Below, in pieces: positions 7,337-15,642 of a stretch of DNA of 16,825 nt. The notes under the pieces are model-generated. The model had not been told where the DNA came from. It did not search any database and was given only the letters and a program-made list of their open reading frames with translations. Position numbers and translations under genes: made by a program. Source of the DNA: Deltaproteobacteria bacterium (GTDB taxonomy: Bacteria > Desulfobacterota > GWC2-55-46 > DRQE01); assembly GCA_030631875.1 (NCBI GenBank), contig DAOVKH010000006.1, positions 1 to 16,825 of the forward strand, written 5' to 3'. How positions within the stretch are numbered: position 1 is the stretch's first letter; each line of letters begins with the position of its first letter.

Positions 7337-8692
7337 CTAAAATTCCTTGGCCGCTATACACGGCAAATAGAAGACTCTCATCTTTAATTTTTTATATACA
7401 AAGAAGCTCGCAATAATATTCTGAGAAGATATGGAAACGGCCACCGCTATGGCCGCACCTATAACTCCGAACTTAGGTATGAGCAACAGACTGAGTATAA
7501 TATTTATAATCACGGCACCTCCTACACTCAAGCGCATCAAAGACTCATTGCCGCTCATAACGAGCATATAGCCCACAGAGCCTGCAAAAACATTCACGCC
7601 CTGACCTATAGATAGTATTACAAGAGCTGTTGCGCCATCAGTAAATTCAGCGCCAAAGAGTCCCATAATAAAACTTGAAAAAAAAACAAAGACTATAAGT
7701 ATAGGTGCCGCAAGTAAGCTTATCAACTTGGCGGCTCCGCGCGCCGTCTCGCCAAGGGCGCGCATATCGCCCTGTCTGTACATCTCAGAGAATTTAGGTG
7801 CGGCAATACTGTTAACACTCAAGAGTATTATAGTTACGAGTATGGCCACGCGTGACGCCACTCCAAATATACCGACATCAGCATTCGTAGCCCACACGCC
7901 AAGCAACAATAACGGCAACCCTGCCACAACGAATTGCATCAGCGCTACTCCTAAGAGAGGCATACTGCTCTTTAACATCCTCTTTGTCTCAAAGACCGCA
8001 ACCACTCCTTTAAATTTAGTACGGTATCTCCATAGAAATACTCCGAGAAACGCCATAACCATAACAGCTATCAAGTAAGACCATACGGCACCTTTAACGC
8101 CCCAACTGTCGCCTATAAGATATAAGGCTATCACCGATATTGCCGGCACGCCTACCCCCTGTACCAAAGTACTGTCTCTTATACACTTAAGACCTTTGAG
8201 AGCCTCACTGTGCAAAAACACCATGGCCAGCGGCGTGATGGCCAACGCCATCCAGCGCATCGGACTTGCGAGCGACGGTTCACTAAATACAAATAAAGAT
8301 ATCTGAGGTGCCGTAAAGAATATAACGATAGAGACAAGTATCGAAACTGCACTAGAGAATTCTATAGTTTTATTATATATTCCCTTAACCTCACCCATAT
8401 CCCCAACGACAGCACCCGCGGCGACGAAACGCAAGAGAGTTCCATCAAGTCCCATTCGCCCCAATAGAGCCCCAAAACTTATCACCATCAATACCAGGAA
8501 GTATACGCCCGCACCTTCGGCACCAAATAGACGGGCCAAAATAACGCTAAAGCAAAACGCCAGTGCCGCACCGCCTATCTTCAACGAAAAAGCAACCGAT
8601 GCTCCCGAGACGATCTCGATCATGTGGTTATCAAGACGTTTCCCGAAGACGGGTATCTTTTTCACAAGCCTATGTAGTAGATCTTCTTTCAT
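7337..8692 (-). CDS. Wzx-like polysaccharide flippase (MOP superfamily)
   Basis: Polytopic membrane protein of the polysaccharide biosynthesis/MATE-like group, expected to move the lipid-linked repeat unit from the cytoplasmic to the periplasmic face. The first transmembrane region contains the characteristic GAALAFCFSVILARLFGAEGAGVYFLVLM. About twelve to fourteen hydrophobic segments follow, with the later SVNSIAAPKFSEMYRQGD motif and a final pair ending near FFVYKKLKMR. It has no extra domains. ATG 8692 is chosen over the TTG at 8707 because AGGA lies 6 bases upstream. The length, about 451 residues, fits the family. The stop TAG lies 2 bp before the next start. Function is assigned by family and context; substrate unknown. 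Confidence 0.9.
   Translation of the reverse strand: MKEDLLHRLVKKIPVFGKRLDNHMIEIVSGASVAFSLKIGGAALAFCFSVILARLFGAEGAGVYFLVLMVISFGALLGRMGLDGTLLRFVAAGAVVGDMGEVKGIYNKTIEFSSAVSILVSIVIFFTAPQISLFVFSEPSLASPMRWMALAITPLAMVFLHSEALKGLKCIRDSTLVQGVGVPAISVIALYLIGDSWGVKGAVWSYLIAVMVMAFLGVFLWRYRTKFKGVVAVFETKRMLKSSMPLLGVALMQFVVAGLPLLLLGVWATNADVGIFGVASRVAILVTIILLSVNSIAAPKFSEMYRQGDMRALGETARGAAKLISLLAAPILIVFVFFSSFIMGLFGAEFTDGATALVILSIGQGVNVFAGSVGYMLVMSGNESLMRLSVGGAVIINIILSLLLIPKFGVIGAAIAVAVSISSQNIIASFFVYKKLKMRVFYLPCIAAKEF
7344..7348 (-). promoter_or_regulatory. Ribosome binding site deciding the sulfotransferase start
   Basis: AAGGA, 9 bases before ATG 7334 and inside the end of the flippase gene, favours this start over the upstream GTG 7361. 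Confidence 0.6.
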
Positions 8693-8698
8693 AAATTT

Positions 8699-8702
8699 TC
8701 CT
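8699..8702 (-). promoter_or_regulatory. Ribosome binding site deciding the flippase start
   Basis: AGGA, 6 bases before ATG 8692. It favours this codon over the in-frame TTG at 8707. Confidence 0.55.
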
Positions 8703-8743
8703 GCCAACCGTATAACATCTACCTACCTACAAAGACTCGTCCT

Positions 8744-9586
8744 CTAAAACTCATCACCGACCCCACGCCAATCAAAAAATAACTCTACTACCTCTTCGGC
8801 ATAAATATTGTCAGGGGCGATACTACGCACTACATCTTTATCCTCAGAGACTCTCCACGCTATCTCCAATGCCACGAAGAGGTAGCTCTTATAGAATCTA
8901 TCTATATCGGCCTTACTGAACCTTAGCGCGTCGTCACCTTCCTTGATAATATAAGGAAAGTACCCTCTACCTATATCTGCAAGAACTCTGGCATGCTCGA
9001 GGGCATTGCCCTTCATATCGTTTAAGAGGTAGCGCATAGCAACAAGGTGCCTTAAAGGCGCGTTCACAGGGTAAGCCGCTATAGTTCGCCTTAACTCTTT
9101 ATCCATACCCTCAGAATTCTTCATTGTACCATAAAGGTCGGCAAAGGCCATGTGGTAATCGGCATTGGTCGGCTGAAGGCTCACGGTCTTTAAGAAAGAT
9201 TCTTCAGCGCGGGCAAAGGCCACCGAAGGCTCTAACGCGCCTTCCGGCAATGGCTCTCCAAGAGAGAGCATAGTCTCAGCCCAGACGCCAAACATACTAT
9301 AAAGCCGAGCTTCATGGCTTGAATACTTTGCATTTAATGGAGAACAATGGCGTGCCTTCTCAACGAGTGCTATGGCACTCGTATATTTATTCAGAGTCTC
9401 TTCGGATATTACGAGCATATCCAAGCGCTCGGTCTCTGCGTCATCGACAATTATGATAGCTGCCCTATAACTGCTGTCGGCCTTAAAAGAACGTAACGGC
9501 AGAGATATCAGCAGTAATATTACTGCCGCTCCAAGTAAGGTAACGTAAGATCTCTTGCCCTTAAGGTTAAAGTCCACCTCTCTCAC
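8744..9586 (-). CDS. Membrane-anchored TPR-like protein next to the ligase gene
   Basis: 280-residue protein with one N-terminal membrane helix (residues 14-32, YVTLLGAAVILLLISLPLR) and a long soluble part that probably faces the periplasm. Three loose tetratricopeptide-like helix pairs can be followed at about 65-98, 122-156 and 157-190, for example AFARAEESFLKTVSLQPTNA. The family is not otherwise recognised. Its GTG start overlaps the O-antigen ligase-family gene by 20 bp and has AAGG 7 bases upstream (GTG 9577 is an alternative), so the two are likely made together. In some bacteria, ligase-family proteins carry a TPR region as a C-terminal extension; here that part may be a separate partner. 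A role as a scaffold for polymerisation or ligation is inferred. Confidence 0.72.
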   Translation of the reverse strand: MREVDFNLKGKRSYVTLLGAAVILLLISLPLRSFKADSSYRAAIIIVDDAETERLDMLVISEETLNKYTSAIALVEKARHCSPLNAKYSSHEARLYSMFGVWAETMLSLGEPLPEGALEPSVAFARAEESFLKTVSLQPTNADYHMAFADLYGTMKNSEGMDKELRRTIAAYPVNAPLRHLVAMRYLLNDMKGNALEHARVLADIGRGYFPYIIKEGDDALRFSKADIDRFYKSYLFVALEIAWRVSEDKDVVRSIAPDNIYAEEVVELFFDWRGVGDEF

Positions 9587-11018
9587 CCTTAGCCCTTCTA
9601 CCTCTAAGATTAAATATAATGGAATAAGTTAAAGCCGCTACGACAACAAAGAGCATAGCGTTGGACGGTATGCGCAGATTAAAGTCAGAAAAGTTGTGTA
9701 TGAGTATGGTAGCGGTTGAGGCCAAAGCTCCGGCTCCAAGGCACTTCGCAAAGCTGTCGCGCCTCATACGCCACCTGACGACAATGCTTCTAATATAAAG
9801 TCCTCCCATGACAATTATTAAAAGCCCCCCTACGATGCCTAAGTCCGTCACACTTTCGATATAATCATTCTCCGCATAGGCAAAGAATAAAGTTGAGTCA
9901 CCTTCCTGATAGTACGGATATATATTTTTAAATGTCCCCAGGCCCGTACCTACCAGCGGATAATCTTTGACGATATCCATAGTATTTGGCCAAAGTTCGA
10001 AGCGTTTAACCTTGTCGACTTCTCCAACCTCCATAAATCTCTCTTCAATACGACTCCACGAAGAAGAGATGATTAGTATCACGGCTAAGAGCGTAAATAT
10101 AGCCATAATGGCACTTCTCTTCTTAAGAGACTTGCGCCGAAAGACCATGATGGTGAATATCAATGCCGCCCCAGTAAGGCCGGCTATACCACCACGTGAA
10201 AGACTTAGAAACAAGACGGCCGACATTACAATAACCGCCACGGCAGGCAAGACCAATGTCAGAAGCTTGCCCGAACTCAACAACCTGGCAATCGCCCTCT
10301 TAAGAGAGATTCCCGGCATTAATCTCAAATTAGTACTCCTGTAGAGAAACAACCCAAGAGCCAACATTATGGACATCTCCATATAGCCCGCAAAGTGATT
10401 GTGATTTAAGTACGGGCCCCAGACATGGGTAGCGTCCGACTCTACACCTGTTGGCAGAGGGTAGAACCAATAAAGTTTCCCGTTCCAGGCCAACTTCTGT
10501 ACGACCGCGAATACCGCAATAAATACCCCCATAGACAAGACAGTACGAACAAGCACCATGACCTGCTCTTTACTTCTGTAATGGCTCGTTATGACGACAA
10601 AGAGTGCGGCATAGGAGAGTAGTTTTTGTAATTCAGTCAACGTGGCGTGCCTATAGATACTTATACTCGACCATGCGCCTTCCGCCTTGTCGAGAAAGAC
10701 CCCGTCTATTTTAAGACGATTAGGAGATATGACGGAGAGTATCGCATCAGGAAGAGGCAATAATTGAAGTGCGGTCAAGGCTATCAACGCGCATAAAAGA
10801 TATAAGGCCCAGGAAGTCTCTACAATGAGTTTGCCGCAGAGGAGCCCCTTAATAAACCATGCGGTTAGTACTATGAATATGCCTATCTCCATAAGCGATG
10901 ATGCCCACACGTCAACGCTCCCGAATGCAAGCGGGGTGGCCACCAACAAAACAACTATGCCCTTTTCAATTATAAAAGAGAGTAGCTGTGAGAGCTTGGA
11001 GTTCTTCGCAGAGGACAT
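9567..11018 (-). CDS. O-antigen ligase/polymerase family membrane protein
   Basis: Large polytopic inner-membrane protein of the Wzy_C (O-antigen ligase) superfamily. Typical marks are PLAFGSVDVWASS after the first helix, SLSRGGIAGLTGAALIF in the middle, the periplasmic loop with YPLVGTGLGTFKNIYPYY and AENDYIESVTDLG, and HNFSDFNLRIPSNA near the C-terminus. In many relatives the loop motif reads AHNDY; here Glu replaces His at about residue 383. It could ligate or polymerise chains; with a second Wzy-type gene in the operon, the division of labour is open. ATG 11018 is chosen: it lies 4 bp after the phosphatase stop and before the first helix. Starts at 11042 or 11063 would overlap the phosphatase gene and lack a ribosome site. 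Confidence 0.86.
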   Translation of the reverse strand: MSSAKNSKLSQLLSFIIEKGIVVLLVATPLAFGSVDVWASSLMEIGIFIVLTAWFIKGLLCGKLIVETSWALYLLCALIALTALQLLPLPDAILSVISPNRLKIDGVFLDKAEGAWSSISIYRHATLTELQKLLSYAALFVVITSHYRSKEQVMVLVRTVLSMGVFIAVFAVVQKLAWNGKLYWFYPLPTGVESDATHVWGPYLNHNHFAGYMEMSIMLALGLFLYRSTNLRLMPGISLKRAIARLLSSGKLLTLVLPAVAVIVMSAVLFLSLSRGGIAGLTGAALIFTIMVFRRKSLKKRSAIMAIFTLLAVILIISSSWSRIEERFMEVGEVDKVKRFELWPNTMDIVKDYPLVGTGLGTFKNIYPYYQEGDSTLFFAYAENDYIESVTDLGIVGGLLIIVMGGLYIRSIVVRWRMRRDSFAKCLGAGALASTATILIHNFSDFNLRIPSNAMLFVVVAALTYSIIFNLRGRRAKGERGGL

Positions 11019-11022
11019 CTCT

Positions 11023-11790
11023 TTAAGTCCGGCGAACTTCATGGGATTGTGAAAGATGGTCATACAAAGGTATAATTGCTGAGCCGTCTATTATAGCCTG
11101 AGGCACAGTCGTAACGAAGGCATTGGCAACGTCTTTGCCCACTATATCCGAGGCCATATCGACCGCTTCGGATAGTACCGGTATCCTCTTCTCCGTAGAG
11201 TGGGCGTCTGTGGCAATGACGTGTACAAGCCCTTCTTTGAGTAAGGTGGCAACGGCCAATTGAATGTCACTTCCGAAATCACCTGTAACGCTCATTGCAG
11301 TTACCTGAACAAGCCCGCCGTAATCAACGAACTTTCTCAGACTTAAGGGGTCTTTCATGAATGAAGGGTTGCGCTCGGGGTGCGTAAGTATAGGGGTTAT
11401 GCCTCCATCAATGACCTTAAATAGAAAATCCTCCCAACCTATCGGCGCGCCTGCGTGTGGAAGCTCTGCGAGTACATACTTAGAGCTTCTATTTATAGTA
11501 ATATGTTCATGTGATTCTATATGCTGAAGGTATTCAGGAGATACGGCAAGGTCCGCGCCGGAGAGTATCCTAAGGTCAAGTCCTGCTTCATCTACCTGCT
11601 TCTGCAGTGCGTCTATAAGGGAGAATACCGTGGTACTGGATGGCTCAAACCTGCCTGGGGTAAAGTGCGGTGTGGCGACTATTACCTTTATGCCGTCATC
11701 TGCTGCTATCTGGCACATATCCAAAGACTCCTGCGGGGTCTCGGCACCGTCGTCTATTGCGGGCAGGATGTGGCAGTGTATATCTATCAC
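11023..11790 (-). CDS. CpsB/CapC-type tyrosine-protein phosphatase (PHP family)
   Basis: Metal-dependent phosphatase of the PHP superfamily that removes phosphate from tyrosines of a partner BY-kinase. Metal-binding motifs are in place: DIHCHILPAIDDGA at the N-terminus (His5, His7), ATPHF, LTHPERN and ATDAHS. The length of 255 residues matches CpsB. It follows the kinase gene by about 33 bp, the arrangement expected for an antagonistic pair controlling chain length. The start is GTG 11790, with GAGG 7 bases upstream. This phosphatase type is best known from Gram-positive capsule loci; many diderms use low-molecular-weight Wzb phosphatases instead. The cytoplasmic location follows from the lack of a signal peptide. 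Confidence 0.93.
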   Translation of the reverse strand: MIDIHCHILPAIDDGAETPQESLDMCQIAADDGIKVIVATPHFTPGRFEPSSTTVFSLIDALQKQVDEAGLDLRILSGADLAVSPEYLQHIESHEHITINRSSKYVLAELPHAGAPIGWEDFLFKVIDGGITPILTHPERNPSFMKDPLSLRKFVDYGGLVQVTAMSVTGDFGSDIQLAVATLLKEGLVHVIATDAHSTEKRIPVLSEAVDMASDIVGKDVANAFVTTVPQAIIDGSAIIPLYDHLSQSHEVRRT

Positions 11791-11823
11791 AGGAATTCCT
11801 CTCTCAAGCGGAGTAAGGTGTGG

Positions 11824-14025
11824 TTAGCTTTTTTCTTCCGTCGCGTCTCCATAGCTGTGGTAGTACGGATAGTATTGCTGTAGGTCGGACTTTCTTGTTG
11901 ACATATTATTCAAGACAACACCTACGACCTTCGCTTTAACGCCACTTAAAGATTGAGCGGAGGCTATCACCGTATCCTTAGATGTCGTGCCGCCGCCGAC
12001 TACCATAACTACACCATCGACGATACTTGAAAGTATTAGGGGATCAGCTACCGGCATTACAGGAGGTGAGTCCAATATAATCCTATCGTAATCTTCATGA
12101 GCCTTTGAGACGAGTTCCTTCATCTTATTTGAGCTTAAAAGCTCTGAAGGATTTGGCGTAAGAGCGCCTGCCGTAATGATATGAAGATTATCCACGCCCG
12201 ATACCTTTGAAATACTCTCCTCAAGAGATTTATCGCCTATCAAGAAATTACTTAAGCCAATATCATTCGGCATATCAAATATCTTATGGACGTTATGGTT
12301 TCTCATATCCGCATCTATAAGAAGAACTCTCTCGCCTGTCTGCGCCATGGAGACAGCCATATTGGCGGCCGTCGTAGTCTTACCTTCAGCGGGTATGGAG
12401 CTTGTTACGAGCAATGCACCCAAGCTCTTTTCAGCAGAAGAAAATATAATCCCCGTACGGAGCGTACGGTAGGCCTCTGCGACGACCGATTTAGGATTAG
12501 CCACAACGGGTAACTTCTTAATGTCCTTACCCTGGATTAGGAATGAAGGTATGTAGCACAGAAATGGCAAGCCCAGTATATCTTCGACATCCGAAGAGGT
12601 CTTTAGGGTATCGTCCATGTATTCGGTAAAGAACGCACCTGCTACGCCAAAGAATAACCCAATAAAGGAGGCTATCATTATATTTGAAAGCTTGTCCGGG
12701 CTCATCGGCGAATCAGGTATAATTGCCCTGTCTACGACCTGCGCGTTGGAGACGTTTATACCGCTTGAGAGCATCGCCTCCTGATGCTTCTGCAGAAGTA
12801 TCTCGTAGAATTGCTTATTACTGAGAGCCTCTCCGGCAACGACATTAAATTCAATGGCCTTTCTGCTAAGCCCAAGAACCTCTTCTTTCTGTTCATCACG
12901 TCTTTTCTTGAGAAAATCTTCTTTGCTTACCGCTATCTCATACTCGGTCTTAGCCGAATTGAGCATCTTACGTGCTTCACTTATAAGGTTTCTCTGAACC
13001 TCATCAAGCTCGGTGGTAACCTTGATCATCCTTGGATGCTTCGCTCCGTACTTTTCGGATAGCTGTTTCATATCTTTCTTTAACTTAAGCTCTTCATTCC
13101 TCAAATTCTGTATGACAAGGTTGTTCATTATGTCCGGCACGGTAGACAGCAGCTCAGGACTGTCTATGACACCTTTAATCTGATTATACCTGACCTCGGC
13201 ATCTTGACGCCTTGCCTCAACCTTTACAAGCTGAGAGACTATCTCGCCGTACTCCTGTGTTACGACATTTTTGTTTGCCTCAAAGGATGCTATGCCCTCA
13301 CCCTCCTTATACTCCTGAAGCGTTCTCTGAGAGCCTTCAACTCTGGATCTTAAGTCAACTATTCTGGCCGAAAGCCAGTCCTTGGCATCCCGATAGGGCT
13401 TGACCCTTATCTCAAGGTTGTGCTCTATGTAGGTTGCGGCTATACCGTTTGCCATTACAGCCGCAACCTTCGGGTTATCAGAGTCGTAATTGACCTTCAA
13501 TATATTACCGTTACTCGAGAGATCAACGCTCACGCCCATTAGAACCAAATCCGTCAGCGTCGGCTCAAGCTCATCCTGAGTCGACATATTAGGGAACGGG
13601 TCTCCACTATCAACACTACTGGCGGGCAAAATTTCTTTTATAGATTTAAGAAGACCACCAATTAGCCCTCCACCGTCATGTGCGTCCTTCTTTTTTATAA
13701 AGTAGGCGTTCTTATCGAGCTCTAACTTTCTTACGACCCTGTCGGCAAAGGTGCGGCTCAAAATTATCTGTTTCTGAGTGCTAAAGTAACTTCTCGTGTC
13801 CTTCATCTGAACGTAGCCGGAGTCCCCTTCGCTAAAGCTCATCGTAGGGTTCTTCTCAAGCTCAAAGAGTATCTGCGCCGTGCCTCTGTAAATACTGGTA
13901 GCCATGAAGGAATAGACCGACACCAAGACGACGATTAGAGCGAAGAGAACCATCACCACATGGCGCCGCTTGGAGACAACGCGCCAGTAGTCGTTAAAGT
14001 GCAATTCTTTATCTGCCTGTTTCAA
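11824..14025 (-). CDS. Wzz chain-length determinant fused to BY-kinase (Wzc-like)
   Basis: Inner-membrane polysaccharide co-polymerase with a tyrosine autokinase domain. The N-terminal Wzz part has one helix at about 22-44, then a long periplasmic coiled-coil region. A proline-rich segment (IPDSPMSPDK) precedes the second helix at about 449-466. The cytoplasmic kinase has Walker A at about 543-553 (SIPAEGKTTTA), Walker A' at 567-575 (VLLIDADMR) and Walker B at 649-654 (IILDSP). The C-terminus ends with five tyrosines at 718-725 (YYPYYHSY), the usual autophosphorylation cluster. The start is TTG 14025, with AGAGGA 8 bases upstream. The length of 733 residues is normal. The downstream PHP phosphatase is its likely partner, and the upstream OPX gene its export partner. 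Confidence 0.95.
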   Translation of the reverse strand: MKQADKELHFNDYWRVVSKRRHVVMVLFALIVVLVSVYSFMATSIYRGTAQILFELEKNPTMSFSEGDSGYVQMKDTRSYFSTQKQIILSRTFADRVVRKLELDKNAYFIKKKDAHDGGGLIGGLLKSIKEILPASSVDSGDPFPNMSTQDELEPTLTDLVLMGVSVDLSSNGNILKVNYDSDNPKVAAVMANGIAATYIEHNLEIRVKPYRDAKDWLSARIVDLRSRVEGSQRTLQEYKEGEGIASFEANKNVVTQEYGEIVSQLVKVEARRQDAEVRYNQIKGVIDSPELLSTVPDIMNNLVIQNLRNEELKLKKDMKQLSEKYGAKHPRMIKVTTELDEVQRNLISEARKMLNSAKTEYEIAVSKEDFLKKRRDEQKEEVLGLSRKAIEFNVVAGEALSNKQFYEILLQKHQEAMLSSGINVSNAQVVDRAIIPDSPMSPDKLSNIMIASFIGLFFGVAGAFFTEYMDDTLKTSSDVEDILGLPFLCYIPSFLIQGKDIKKLPVVANPKSVVAEAYRTLRTGIIFSSAEKSLGALLVTSSIPAEGKTTTAANMAVSMAQTGERVLLIDADMRNHNVHKIFDMPNDIGLSNFLIGDKSLEESISKVSGVDNLHIITAGALTPNPSELLSSNKMKELVSKAHEDYDRIILDSPPVMPVADPLILSSIVDGVVMVVGGGTTSKDTVIASAQSLSGVKAKVVGVVLNNMSTRKSDLQQYYPYYHSYGDATEEKS

Positions 14026-14033
14026 TTATCATA

Positions 14034-14039
14034 TCCTCT
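14034..14039 (-). promoter_or_regulatory. Ribosome binding site deciding a TTG start
   Basis: AGAGGA, 8 bases before TTG 14025, supports the non-ATG start of the Wzc-like gene. The nearer ATG in another frame gives only a few codons. Confidence 0.6.
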
Positions 14040-14041
14040 AT

Positions 14042-14872
14042 CTAAAAGAAGCTCTCCGGAACGAGCAATAGATCCTCGGCCATAAGGTGTACGTCCATCT
14101 CAACTTTTTTAGTAACCTCTTCATTACCCTCTTCGTCGGTACGTATTATCTTAACTCTACCCTTCCATGCCTTCTCGGTAAAGCCGCCGGCAAGGGTTAT
14201 CGCCTTTAAGACCGTAAGTCCCTTTGTTATCTTATAGGCACCCGGATCTTTAACCTCTCCTGTTACGTATACAAAGGCCGCCTTTGCTACATATATGCTA
14301 TCGCCGTCCTGAACGTATATATTGGCAGAGATATCTCCCTCTTCAAGAAGCCTCTTCAGGTCAACTTTAATGACGACACGCTTGGCAATACCCGACGCAT
14401 CGGTCTCAGCGGAAAGACGTTTAATCGTCAATATCTCACCCGCATCAGAGCTGACACCGCCGGCACTCGATATAACCTCCAATAGCGTTGCCTCTCCGGT
14501 CAATTCGATGAGCCCAGGCTTATCGAATTCTCCAAGGACGGTAACCTTCCTACTCTTATATTCATCTATAAATACGGTGACGTGAGCTTTCTTTATATAA
14601 CCGTCTTCAAGGAGCTTAACAAGAAGCTTCTCTACCTCAGGAGCGGTCAAATTATCTACAAGAACGTCACCTATCAAGGGGAATGTTATACGCCCGTCTC
14701 CACCGACCCTGACCTCTGTCGTTAAGTCAATATGTTCGTAGACGCTTATCTTTAAGAGGTCGCCTTCGCCCACTTTATACTCACCGGCATAAAGAGCGTT
14801 AGAGAGCAGGAGTGTCGCGAAGAATAACGCTAACGTTAAAACCTTATGGAGTACGCTTAGTTTAAGTATCAT
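14042..14872 (-). CDS. Short polysaccharide export (OPX/Wza-family) protein
   Basis: Periplasmic export protein of the Poly_export/SLBB family. A signal peptide spans about residues 1-29 (ending SNALYAG) with no lipobox cysteine. The Poly_export domain starts with YKVGEGDLLKISVYEH and runs to about residue 105. A first SLBB-like repeat begins at VTVLGEFDKPGLIEL and a second at VYVTGEVKDPGAYKI. The protein ends at LLLVPESFF, so it is much shorter than E. coli Wza (about 379 residues) and lacks the C-terminal amphipathic helix that forms Wza's outer-membrane pore. It therefore probably needs a separate outer-membrane channel, and the beta-barrel gene two genes upstream is the obvious candidate. 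ATG 14872 has GAGG about 11 bases upstream, overlapping the FecR gene's end. Confidence 0.92.
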   Translation of the reverse strand: MILKLSVLHKVLTLALFFATLLLSNALYAGEYKVGEGDLLKISVYEHIDLTTEVRVGGDGRITFPLIGDVLVDNLTAPEVEKLLVKLLEDGYIKKAHVTVFIDEYKSRKVTVLGEFDKPGLIELTGEATLLEVISSAGGVSSDAGEILTIKRLSAETDASGIAKRVVIKVDLKRLLEEGDISANIYVQDGDSIYVAKAAFVYVTGEVKDPGAYKITKGLTVLKAITLAGGFTEKAWKGRVKIIRTDEEGNEEVTKKVEMDVHLMAEDLLLVPESFF

Positions 14873-14880
14873 AGTAAGAT

Positions 14881-15546
14881 CTACCTCAACATATCGGTCT
14901 TACGGAGCCAATCACGCATTTCACTCCTAAAGACAAGCTTGGGAGCAGACGGTGCGCCGTCTCGCGTAAGTATTGTTTCTTCATTTGAATTGAGATTAAC
15001 TGTGCCGACTATCAGCTTCGACTTATTCCCTACAACAGCGCGCCCTTCGACTGACAAGACCATAGTACCGAACTCGCCTACAGAGACTATTATGTCGGCA
15101 ACACGCGTATTAATTACAGCCTCGTCCGTATCTATCCGCAGGAGAGAACCCTCGCCGGCCATAGAGCGAAAGATAAATCTGCCGGCTCCTTTAAATATTC
15201 TGATAAACACCTTGCGTTTAAAAGACTTTCTCTCCCATATATAGTTATCGACCCTTACGAGACTACTCTCGGATATATTGAGGAAACTTCCGTCAGCGAA
15301 TACCAACTGAACCTTTGAATCGACTGAAGTGGATATTAGGTCGCCGAACTTGACCTTATCACCTACAGTCACGGCCTTATAGCTATCGGCACCGGGATTC
15401 CTAACGGAGACATCGCCGCTTAGCAGTGCAACCTTAATGGTACCGCCCACTGCCCCTTCCGACACTCCTGATAATGTTAGAAGGGAAAAGAGAAGGAGGG
15501 GGGTGATAATACGACGGTAATATTCCTGATTAAAGATACTAACCAT
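14881..15546 (-). CDS. Secreted FecR-domain protein
   Basis: 221-residue exported protein with a signal peptide or N-terminal anchor (about 1-31, IITPLLLFSLLTLSGVSEG) and a FecR domain at about 62-165, recognisable by VGDKVKFGDLISTS, QLVFADGSFLNISESSLVRVDNY and FKGAGRFIFRS. Classical FecR is an inner-membrane anti-sigma regulator of iron uptake; this protein has no N-terminal anti-sigma region and no sigma factor or TonB receptor nearby. Stand-alone secreted FecR domains are beta-rich and may serve structural or binding roles. Between the beta-barrel and the OPX gene, a role in the periplasmic export machine is inferred. ATG 15546 is preferred: GGGAGG lies 3 bases upstream, a short but strong site, while ATG 15561 has none. 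Confidence 0.8.
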   Translation of the reverse strand: MVSIFNQEYYRRIITPLLLFSLLTLSGVSEGAVGGTIKVALLSGDVSVRNPGADSYKAVTVGDKVKFGDLISTSVDSKVQLVFADGSFLNISESSLVRVDNYIWERKSFKRKVFIRIFKGAGRFIFRSMAGEGSLLRIDTDEAVINTRVADIIVSVGEFGTMVLSVEGRAVVGNKSKLIVGTVNLNSNEETILTRDGAPSAPKLVFRSEMRDWLRKTDMLR

Positions 15547-15642
15547 CGACCTCCCGTGCATTATAAAGTAAAATGACCGTAACGTTCTACTCAGAGAACG
15601 CCACAGCCACCTTAACTAAAGACCTTACAGCATATACGAAGA

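Noticed and set aside
15558..15565. TATAAT sequence just before the first ATG of the FecR gene, as a promoter -10
   Set aside because: No -35-like hexamer lies at the right spacing, and the transcript would begin inside the ribosome site. Probably chance in an AT-rich spot.
15583..15600. Perfect 6-bp inverted repeat (CGTTCT / AGAACG) between the barrel and FecR genes
   Set aside because: The stem is too short and no T run follows on the minus strand. It could be a weak RNA hairpin, but nothing supports a terminator or operator.
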